Shown here one piece after another: positions 45,190 to 55,440 of a DNA stretch of 64,000 bases; within the stretch, counting starts at the first letter, position 1; each line of letters begins with the position of its first letter. The DNA is from Litomosoides sigmodontis (lineage: Eukaryota; Nematoda; Chromadorea; Rhabditida; Onchocercidae), in assembly GCA_963070105.1 (NCBI GenBank), contig OY718804.1, positions 4,363,317-4,427,316 on the forward strand, in the 5' to 3' direction. Made by a program: the position numbers and the translations under genes. Below the pieces are notes generated by a model, which saw nothing but the letters and a program-made list of their open reading frames with translations, had not been told where the DNA came from and ran no database searches.

Positions 45190-45802
45190 TTATCTCTCGG
45201 CTAATTCAATCAATACATGCACCAAAACAAAAAATTCTAGACATGAACGCAGTACCGTTATTGCCCAAATATATAACGGTATTTGAGGGACAAAGCAGAG
45301 AATAAGTAATATGCGGGCGAAATTAGGAACTTCCAAACATTGCAAGAATAAGGCTGGAAGGTATAGCACAAATGCGATTACATTGAATATCAATGCAAAG
45401 TAGTCGAAATACAAGTGCATCCTTGATAAACCATCCTTGATGATTTGTTTATCGAAATTTAACAGAGCACGAAGACCGGTGGCAATCGTTACGACAACCT
45501 GAGAATGGTTATTTACTTATTTATGTAAATTATCAATGCCCGTCGAAATCCAAGTGTGTGGTCACCGTACTCATTAAAATATGACAATGTCATGCTTTTA
45601 AAGCCAAACCTATTATCAGACTTCGAATTATTTCAATAAATTTACTTGTCGCAAATGCTTTTTAACGTGAAATTCATCAACTCTGCATTGAACGCAGACT
45701 ATCAAGTGTCTTTTAGAACCTACAGCTCGAAGCACTCACAAGATCGTAAGCGAGTATGATATACAGTATCACAGTATATGTTACGATCGGGCCGTAAGAC
45801 AT
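45190..45802 (-). CDS. Small four-span membrane protein, unknown function
   Basis: Two exons, 45740-45802 and 45190-45498, join in phase 0 (donor GATCTT|GTGAGT, acceptor TTCTCAG) and give 123 residues. Hydrophobic stretches lie at about residues 5-30 (VTYTVILYIILAYDL), 50-73 (FALIFNVIAFVLYLPALFL), 81-98 (ILLILCFVPQIPLYIW) and 103-118 (FFVLVHVLIE). The loop between spans 1 and 2 carries charges (NFDKQIIKDGLSR). The start follows a GTTGCAG acceptor by 12 bases. No signature of a named family is visible. Its size and span number are similar to the protein at 38624-38965, but I see no convincing sequence match between them. It lies 87 bp left of a tRNA-Gly on the same strand. Confidence 0.65.
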
Positions 45803-45888
45803 TTTGAGTGGTGGCTGCAACACAACTCCGCAAAAACGTTCTGATGAGAGAGACCCACGACGCCTTCTCATTACATAATCCCATCGCA

Positions 45889-45960
45889 TGCGTCAGGGGG
45901 GAATCGAACCCCCGTCGATTGCTTGGAAGGCAACCATGCTGACCATTACACCACTGACGC
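45889..45960 (-). tRNA. tRNA-Gly (anticodon TCC)
   Basis: Reverse complement of 45889-45960 is identical base for base to the tRNA at 41787-41858: same acceptor stem, anticodon TCC in loop CTTCCAA, and T arm. The two genes point away from each other in sequence orientation and are 4.0 kb apart. Confidence 0.97.
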
Positions 45961-47966
45961 GCATCGACTCGTGCCATTCCACATTCCAATAACGTTGGCA
46001 GCTATCGATGCTTTCTGTTTCACCGCTGACCGATGTTTTGATGCATTCTGCGACGACGATGCTACAACAAAACTTGCACTTAAAATGTTTTTTTGAAGAG
46101 ATGCGACGACCACATTTCACCAGTAATGCCGTCGTAATCGGAGACCATCAATTCCACCGTGACGAGCTAGCTAGCTCTGCTTGCATCCGAATCCAACATT
46201 CACATTCCTTTCAATGCTTTCGCTCTCTTCATTTGCATTTTTTGCCTGCAGTGACGGGTAAGTGTCATTTTATAGAATGAATTTCCCAAGATAATTCAAT
46301 TCAGGAATGAATGAATGACTGGCTGAGTAACCGATGGAACGTTGTAACCACTTCGGTGCGGAACTCCAATCTGTATGCTCCTCATGCGTCGTCGTACATT
46401 CTAAGCTATCAGTTGCTTCTGGCACCTGATAACAACCAAATTATTCATTGCTCTTCCTCTTATCTTCAGCATCTTTTCGCCCAAAACTGTTGTAAAATTA
46501 GTGGAAAGAAGTCATTTCAGAAATTAGGATATTAATTAAGCATTCTAATGATATGCACTGAATCGAAGGACTCTGAAGTCTTAGCTTAGCTCTTAGGGCG
46601 GTAAAGATGCAGCACGCACTTGTTGATTGCTTCCTTCTGTGACATCTTTACCATTTGCCACCGACTTCCCTTCTTCCTCTATCCAAAGCATACGTCACCT
46701 AAAATAATACTAACTTTATGAAATATAAGGTTGCAGTAACGAGGTGTGTGTGGAGGAAATTATCACAGTGCATAAGTCATTCCTACGACTGAACGCCTAG
46801 TTTAAGTTTAAGCTGTCACGTCGCTCACTTCCGGAAACCCTCCATGATTCCTATTACTTTGAAATTCGTGCACCAAAAATTACACAAGACAGCGCTCGCT
46901 ATACCAAACAACATTTTAGGTTCGCTGGCATTCAGCTAAGCTAAAAGTTTTGATGACTGAAAAATGACATTTCCGGAATCGACTGGGCTATGCTTTGCTC
47001 GGAAGCGGCGAGGTAATTCACGCTTCGGTTAATTCTTAAAGAGGAAGTATTTCATCTTTCATGGGCTTAACCTAACTTTATTAGCATAGAACGAGCAGTG
47101 TTAAATTGCTACCACACTCTACACAATCCTCCCATTTCTGTTTCGCTGGAAGTGCTAAAGGAGAGATGAAGTACCGAGTTGGCGCTCTCTTCTTGCACAC
47201 ACAATTTAATTTTAGTCGTTTAATTACCTTCAAATTTCTTTTATTAACTTCCTTTGCGGAAAGGTATATTTCGCATTTCGTTCTATCTCTGAAGTCACTT
47301 CTCTTTCTCTCCTCACAACTGATGACTTCAGTTAACGGAAAAAGTCGCTTTCTCTCTCTTTCTCTTTCTAATATAATAATTTACTTGACTTTCACTTGTT
47401 TAGTGCTCGTTGTTTTGGTAGAAACGGAAGAATTGCATTGATTTTGAGAGTAATTTGAGACTGCTGGTTCAATGTTAATAAAGTAAGATTAAGTTTTTAA
47501 AATCTTTTGAATGATGAAATACTTCCGCTTCAAGAGTTCGTGGCTTCCGAGTATCAACAATTCGATCCTGAAAATGTCCTCTTACAGTTGTCAAAGATTT
47601 ACCATAGCTGAGCATCATATTCTCCTTTTCTACTCAGAATTGATTGAAACTTAAGGTATTGTTCGATCTAGCACTGTATTGTGTGAGGTAAGAAAGCTCC
47701 AAAAATTATACGAAACAGTGAGTTTCCGGAAGTGACCAACATGACAGCTTAAACTAAGAGTTTAATCATAGGAATGAATTGCGAGCTTTTTTGTAAAGTA
47801 GCCTTTCATGTTCATTGAAATTGTAATATATATGTTTGCAAAGCGGTAGACTTTTTCAGCAAGTTAATTATCATTCTGAATTTGGAATGATAATTAAATT
47901 ACTAAAGATTTGTGTAACCTGATCTTAATTATTAGTATATTACTCAATTGGCGATAGCGTCGTTGA
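45961..47966. other. Intergenic, no gene seen
   Basis: The plus-strand frame 46008-46280 and others have no recognisable domain and no splice support. CT-rich runs occur near 47290-47370. Confidence 0.45.
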
Positions 47967-48038
47967 GCATCAGTGGTGTAGTGGCTAGCGTGGTTGCATT
48001 CCAAGCAATCGACGGGAGTTCGGTTCCCTGCTAATGTG
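47967..48038 (+). pseudogene. tRNA-Gly(TCC)-derived pseudogene
   Basis: About 72 nt clearly related to the two intact tRNA-Gly genes. The anticodon stem and TCC loop are kept (GTTGC-ATTCCAA-GCAAT, with A for C at position 32). The T stem has two mismatches and a wobble (GGGAG/CCCTG), and the acceptor stem GCATCAG/CTAATGT has a C-A mismatch. It is probably not a functional tRNA. Confidence 0.85.
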
Positions 48039-49809
48039 CACTGGGCTCCTTGTGAAGAAGTAAGGCGGAGATCCCGACGCTTTGCAGAAATCAGGTTTTG
48101 CAATTGGGAAGAAATATGGGTCTAGCCATCACTAAGAATCTCCCAAAGTATCGCTTGTAACTTGGAGATTGGTACTAACATTATCAGAATGAAGACAATG
48201 TCTACCGTGGTAGCGGCAATTGTGAGTAGGAGGGCCGTTTTGTAGAAAATTAATTAGATTAAAATGACGGGAAGAATGGGTATCAATAAGATCTAAGCCA
48301 GAATAAAAGTGAACAAATTACGAAATTATGTTCACATAAGTGTTGCGTGAGCCTATTCGTTATACTTCATTTTTATAAAATGATGAAATGCGGTGCCTGC
48401 AAGTAGAGAATACGATTAAATTACTCTGTTAAATACATATTCATCAACAAGTTAACTTCACAGAGAATCAAACTAAATTAACGTTGCTCAAAACGTAGCA
48501 GCAACATAACTTTCATCACTGAGACTATTGTAAGTTTGTTAAAGCGATAAAGAGGTCATTCTGGCTCAATTATAGTTCAGCGCGTTACAGTAAACCACAG
48601 CACAGAAGTAGTGGATTAATTAAATGATGGTAACTAATTGTTGGTTGTACAGCTAATAAAGCCGTGGAAATAACTGTCCATTTAATGTCTATCGACAAAA
48701 TGGAATTTGTCTCAGATTTATAATTTGAAAAAATGTAAACAGCTAATGTTATTCTTTGATGATAATGACATATTTGTGTTTCTATATGAACAGAAAGCCA
48801 AATGGTACAACTGTATTGCACAAGAAGCACAAAAAAAAGCTTCGCTTTAAGAACATCCTTTTATAATGAGCGATATTTATATGCTTACATAATAGGAATT
48901 TCCAAAAGTGAGCTATAAACACCATTATGTAAGTATATATTTGCAAAATGTAAACGAATATGCGAATGTAAGATTGGATCTGCAAGTTTCCAATGTACAA
49001 TCTGCAGCAGTTAAAACACTTGAGACATTGAATAGTGTTGGCATTGCGCGCTATACCTTTAACGATAACTACGATGCAACTCATAAATTACCTAGCAGAA
49101 CAATACACACATATAGTGCAGGAAACCTTGATTGCCGAGATTGATAGTTATGTAGTTAATTGCGCAAATTTACTACTAGTAGAAAAAATTGAGACGTGTA
49201 AGTAATGATGCCTAAAAAACACTGTTGTAAAATTATCCTAAATTTATCAGATCGGTAAATAAATAATCACGCACACCACTATTCACTGTCACAAAAGCAA
49301 GCAAAAAATCACGTCAGAGTTGTATGACATAAGTTCTAAAGTATCCACACTTTAGACATTAAATAATGCTCCAGATGTCACTCTGACATTATGTAAACAT
49401 ACTTCAAAATGGGATAACAATTAAGGTGAAGTATTTTTAACACATGTAAAACTTTCAACTTCAGCTCAATGGAAATTTAAAAAGTTCTAGATAATTAACT
49501 GATTATTATGCAAATAAAATCTAAGTGAGTGAAAACAAAATTACAAATTACAACGCACAAAAAATTCACTGGTTTAAATGGCTGCACCTGTTTGAAGTTA
49601 TTTAAAAAAAATGTGACTTTAGGTCTCGATGCTGCTGTATTTAATCGTGATCAATAGTGATTAACTGAACCACCACTTAAAATTCTAAATGTAATCAACG
49701 ATCTAGAATTGTGATCACCAGAATCCAAGATATACATAAACAATAGGTGTGACTAAGCCGGGAGGTGATTTTTACTATTGGCTAAGCAGAAGCGCAAGTA
49801 GAACGATCC
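48039..49809. other. Intergenic, no gene seen
   Basis: AT-rich. Opposing frames at 48782-49144 overlap on both strands without motif or splice support. It includes the 3' flank of the cation transporter gene, whose stop is at 49810. Confidence 0.45.
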
Positions 49810-52800
49810 TTACACAACTTTATGTTCATCAGCAGGCAGATGGTCATATTCATAATCACAGTGGACAAAAGCTCTTTCTACCTCTGCCAAACTTTCGATA
49901 TTAGTCTGTAATGCTTCGCTAATATCATGTGACTCGCGAAGTGTCATATCTGGATTCATTACAATGTGAACTTCCACTAGAAAACGTGTACCGAAATGAT
50001 ACACGTAAACAGTATCAATGTAATCGATTCGCTTATCGTGCTCCACACATACCTGTAAACTCATAAATTTAAATTATACTTCGCTTGCAGATAGTACAAC
50101 AGACCGACTGATTAAAGAGAATGATTTAACAGCCGATTAGCTAACTGAACTTATCACGTCATTAATCGATCATACAGAGAACATATATTATGTGGAATGA
50201 TTCTTAGCACTCCATCAATTAGCAAACCATTCTTATGTACCAAAAGCAGTCACGGAATAATTAAAATTGCAAATGAAATGACCTTTACAATACGGTTAAT
50301 GAACTCTGGTTCAGCTGACTTGCCAGAAAGCATCGCCAAGTGTTCCTTTCCTGTGAAAAACCAAGTAGTGGCAATATATATTGACACAGCAACAGCACCA
50401 ATGGGATCAAAATATACCCAGTAATTTGACGCAATCCATGCACATACCTGTAAAAAACAATCTATCATAAGTGATGAAGGAAGTGTTGTAAGATAAGTGG
50501 AAGGCAATAAAAACAATGATTACATGAAAAAAAGTACAAATAGGCAAATTAAATAGTAAAAACTCACCATCGCAACTGTATTGGATATGCAATCATTACA
50601 GTGATCTTGCGCCAGCACTGCCACTGATGAATTATAATCAAACCTAAAAATTGGAAAAACCGTTTTCATCCTGCGTACTGTGAAAAAATTAACAAATTAT
50701 TTAACCAAACATAGCCATGCGCAGATTTCATGACGTCGACTACCATAATCTAACTTGATTTATATTGTGTGAATTTGAAAAAGTATACTAACTTCTTACA
50801 GAGAATCATAAGGGCAAATTTAATGAATATAATGGCAACCATAATGAATAAGGAAACAATATCCACTCTCGGATCAACTGTATCATGGATAACTGATTCT
50901 AGTGACTGCACCACAATTTGAACTGACGCAACTCCCATTATAACACTTACAATTATCTATAAATGTCTTCCATCAAAATTTCAAAATCTATAGAAAAACG
51001 AATTAAGAAATTCTGTCAACTATCCCAACTAACCATCATCAGTGATTAAATTTTTCACTGGAGCGCTAAAACAGTATTGATTAAAAGAGGAACTATTTTT
51101 CCCTTGAACGGAGTAATAAATAAAAAAATGAACGGAATTAACCAAAGCGATAGGTTCCAAACGTGTCCTTCCTCTAGGATACATGTAAGGATCTCGTTTT
51201 CTGATAGCACGAGCCGTTAGCCAAATTACCAAACCCGAAGTTATATCAACAGCTGAGTCAACTAGTGAAGAGATTATTGACAAGGAACCCGAGAGATATG
51301 CTGCTGCGGTCTGAAATTAACAACGAATAGCTGCTGTTAGAATGCGGCCATCATCCAACAGTAGAATATGAAGGCGGAGATACATGGGAACGCGCCATAA
51401 AAACGGTAAAAATGCTAATAAGTGATAATATTGCGCAACAAATAACAACCTTGGCGACTGCCAATGACACGTTAGCAATTAGAGTAGTCATAGCCAACCA
51501 TCGCGCAGCCTTGTCTGCCGATACATTTGTTGGAGGTTGTAGCCTAGAAAAACTTTGTTATCCAGAAAAAACAAAATGCTTTTCCGATACACAAACAAGT
51601 AAAATTTAAAAACAAATTACAAAATAAAACTTGAAAGTTCTTGAAGTAATTTTATTAAGATACCTTCTTTTCCTAACTTTCATTTCAGGCGTCCTATGTT
51701 TACCGTCTGTTGAAGAACTGTCCAGGAACGCTTTTTCAGGACTGTAATCTCTCTCAAAGAGCGTTATTTTGGATTCGATACAATCATCGGTATTCTCCTC
51801 CGAATTTTGCACCTTCTGTCTTCGTCGTCGATGTTCCTGAAGAAAAAACAAAAAAATGAACAAAAAAATAAAAAGTAAAACCAAAAAAAGTAACGGAGCT
51901 GAAAATTCCAATAAGTTCTATCGTGTATCACATATGAAAAATATGTAATGCTTTGCTAAAGAAATAAAGGTATTAATAAGTGAGTTGCATTATCAAAATT
52001 ATATTGAAAGTTAACCAATTTATACAAGTAAATCACGAAGTGTATATGTCACAAAATAATCTAAGATGAATTTCGACAAGTTTTATCTTTTTTTTTGGAT
52101 CTGTTAATAAGCCGCTGCCCAGTGTAAGTGCTGAAAAACGTAATGAGAGTCAAAAAACAAACTTCAATGGCGGTGATATCTTTCTTGAAATTCTCCATCA
52201 GGTTCGACTGCTTTTGATAAAATTTACTCACTCGTTTCGGATTCCTATTTAGTAAAAGAGATGGATGAGAAAGCATGGCCCCGATGGAAGACGCACTGTA
52301 GCTACTGTGCGAAAGAGCTGAATTCGCGCCACACATTTGTTCCGTTGTTACATGACCCGTATTAGGGTGAGTTAATCTGGAATATGCATAACAAAGAAAA
52401 ATAAAGCCAAATACATGCTGGCACACTTTAATGACTCATCATGTGGTGTTCTCAAAATCCAGGCTTAAAATATTTGTTCCTTCATTTTAAACTTTATGCA
52501 TTTATTACATTCAAGTTCGCACTTGACAATCAGTTAACACGGTGTCACATGGCTTACCACGTTTCTTCTACACCTTACAACTCATCAATCTTATCACAGT
52601 TAGCAATACCTAGAAAAAGGAAAAACATACGCTGCCCTTAAAATTATAAGAAACAGATTTTTAATTCAATTAACGCTTAATATATGTAGGTTGAAGCGCT
52701 AAACTAAAGTAAATAATATCTTATAGTCAAAAAATTTCATGGTTACCTACCTCTTCAAATTTCCATATGTGAAGATAATATATGCAAAAGATAACACAAG

Positions 52801-53314
52801 CAATGTAGTGATACGCACTTATGTGCATATCACTAGTTTTATTGTGTTATTTTCGTACACGTAAGTACATACGTGTTTGTGTTATCTTTTATTTGATTAC
52901 GATTAAGTTATCAGTACTTCATTTCGCTTATCATTGTTACATTTCCCCACAACTGAGCAAATGTAAACATTGATGTGCTGCTCATAAGATGAATTCAGGG
53001 CAGAATTTAGCAAGGGAAAATGATCACCTTGCTGGTGACGCATGATTTTGATGTTGTAGGAAAGAGAGAAGCAGTAGGTAGAGAATCTTATCTTGGGATT
53101 GATAGCATCGCATGCGGACATTTCGAAGGAATAACTCATATCATGTAACTTACGCAACTTCATCATCTTCACTCGTTTCCGTCTCTTCATCATCGTTGAA
53201 GTGAGGAAGCTTAAAGGTCACCGGTACATTCACCTCCCTCAAATCGTGCGCTGCGCCACCGTTCATTCTCACCTCTTGCAATGTCGACCCTCTACCTGAC
53301 CCATCGCCTGCCAT
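49810..53314 (-). CDS. Cation diffusion facilitator transporter, Mn-type (SLC30/MTP-like)
   Basis: Nine exons in phase: 53154-53314, 52163-52376, 51664-51836, 51450-51543, 51143-51310, 50793-50956, 50568-50643, 50283-50447, 49810-50052; about 485 residues. The acidic, Ser-rich N-terminal 170 residues are followed by a Lys/Arg-rich stretch (EHRRRRQ, KVRKRRY) and six predicted spans. Span 2 has SLVDSAVDITSG and span 5 has AQDHCND. Both metal-site pairs are therefore DxxxD, the pattern of the Mn-CDF subgroup rather than HxxxD of zinc carriers. YPRGRTRLEP is also typical of that subgroup. The C-terminal cytosolic domain (DYIDTVYVYHFGTRFLVEVH) is complete. It presumably exports divalent metal, probably Mn2+, from the cytosol by proton exchange (family knowledge). 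The start follows TTTCAG by four bases; an in-frame ATG at 53338 is an alternative. Confidence 0.92.
52786..52890. repeat. Small element with 14-bp terminal inverted repeats and nested hairpins
   Basis: AAAAGATAACACAA at 52786-52799 is exactly inverted at 52877-52890. Inside are a hairpin at about 52807-52832 (AGTGATACGCAC and partner around TTAT) and another at 52857-52876 (ACACGT and ACGTGT). It lies in the first intron (52377-53153) of the cation transporter gene. No coding capacity. Confidence 0.85.
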
Positions 53315-53338
53315 TCCTCTGAAATATTCTTCCTGCAT

Positions 53339-55440
53339 TTACAGGAATGGAACATCGGTTACGGTTGAACGATCGATATCATGTCTTTATCAGCATTCTC
53401 TATCTACCGCTGTTGACGGCAACATTTTCTCGTGAACTCATCCCTTAACTATTATGCCTTTGTTTTCAAATACCTTTTGCAACTTGAGCATTAACCTAGT
53501 GGTGAGAAGAATACCGCTAAAGCATATGGGGATAACTAGCTAGGGAGGGTTTATTGCGATTCGCCGTGTTCAGGAAGAAGGTGAACGGTGGAGCGTAGGA
53601 AGTTTCCAAAGGCACTTAGAAGTAGGTTGTACTGCGGAAGATGACTTATTGTCCCGGGAATTGCCAACAGAGTTAGCACGTGTTTATGATGACATGAGAG
53701 GCATGAAGCTAGGGAGGAATAGCTGAACGGACTAGCCACGCCGTTTCTCTAAGTAGTTGCTAGTCTCGCAGCAAACTTGTCTTCTACCTGAATATGGTCG
53801 GACCCAACCTCTCACCGATGCCGCAAATACTGGGTCACTTCCGCTTCCTTGCCACGGTTTTGCTTGGCAAGTGGTGAGTGCGGGCAACTTGTGCATCAAA
53901 ATCGAGGGAGGTGGGGTGGCGAGCGGCACCGGCACCAAAGCGAAGATCAGGACTGGCAGATGCAAGCAAGTCGTACTACTGTTACTGGATGGAAGAAAAT
54001 TGCGTGTTGGCAATAACAGGACATTGACTGATGATCGATCGGCCCCGTGGTGCTAACCATTATTCGGTCCCATAAGTTCTTTGCTCAGAGGCAGTGAGCA
54101 CTGTCGTCTCACTTTGTACGCCGTACGATGCTATTTCTACGTGAAATTTTGTTTGAAAAGTGGTGCTCTGAAAGTTTCCAGGAAGTATTATCTTCAAATA
54201 GCACCGGTTGTCACCAACTGTCCGCTCATACAATTTAACCGCCTATTTTCCAGTGCTGCACTGTCAACAACTGTTCCAGCCATTGGAAAAGAATTTGTCA
54301 TCAATGATGTCGTTGAAATAATAAAAGAACCGTTCATTGCTTAATTCCCAGCCTAACGAAAGGATTTAAATTCACCAGCTCAGTGCGTCAGATTCAATTA
54401 CGAAAAATTCAATTAAAAGTGTACGGTTTAAATTAGTGAGACTGACGGTGAAGCAAATGAAACAGGGATAAAGTGATGAATGGGAAGGAAATGAACCAAA
54501 TACAAACCTACTTGTGATGGGCTCCAGATTTCTATCAATGAGTGGAATTAGGCTTGTGTTTTATATCGCTAAACAATGAAGACAATCAGTAAAGATAATC
54601 ATTATTGCTACCAACCCGAGCTGATTGATAGAAACTTAAAATCTTTGAAAACCTCCATCGCTCACCTAGTAGGCACGCAAGTGGACTAACAACAGAGGAA
54701 GAGTGTGGGTTTTGAGGAAAACGGCTTGCTTCTCTGCAGACGATAGAGACTTAGATATCGATTTTTCTCTTGTAACGCGGATGATAGTAATTTCGCAGAA
54801 CCGATCTTAATTTCTCGTCCAGCGCGATATTTCGTTGAAATCATTGAAATGTGAAAAGGAGCATGTGGTACAGTCATTTCGATCAGAAGAGTCAAAGAAA
54901 GCAAAGGTTAGGGAGGCAGTCTTGACAAATCAGTTAAAAACAGAGAAATTTACAAATATGGTGGGACTTCTGTACTTTCGCACTGAAAGTTTCGAATTAC
55001 ATAATTTCATTTCATCCGTACACCCCTGCTCCGCACCTCTGTGTTAACATTAGTCACAAAGTTCAGAACAGTCTTTGGTCCGATCATATCACGTATCTGC
55101 TTTATAAACATTACAGACTGTAGAGCTCTGCTAACTCCAAGCATTCACATATTATTAGTAGTACAGCTTATTATGTGTAGGAAGATTGCAACTGGAACAG
55201 TTACTTTTATTAGTAATAGAAATGCTAACTGTACACTTCAGTATCTTGAACATTTTATTCCTCACGGTCTTTTCTTTTCTCATCCCCAGATTCCATCCAT
55301 CGTTCCTCAGCTCCTTTTTTCCAATAATGATATATTTTGTTTTAGCGATTCGCTTCTCCGCTCCCGTCATTCATTGAGATGCCATTTTGGCTGCTTTTAT
55401 CAACGGATACGTTCCCCGCTTACACGCTCCCTGAAGAAAA
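53339..55440. other. Intergenic with a GC-rich island
   Basis: 53740-54060 is visibly more GC-rich than the window and has open frames on both strands (53757-54056 + and 53732-54013 -). Neither shows a recognisable domain or convincing splice sites. It may be upstream regulatory DNA of the cation transporter gene. The remainder, including frames at 54081-54344, 54835-55047 and 55041-55463, gives nothing recognisable. Confidence 0.4.

Noticed and set aside
48782..49144. Overlapping frames on both strands (100 and 78 codons)
   Set aside because: No motif, AT-rich, no splice context; the plus-strand frame begins with a non-ATG codon.
53732..54056. Overlapping 93- and 99-codon frames on opposite strands
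   Set aside because: Not recognisable and possibly a by-product of higher GC content; kept only as a region of interest.
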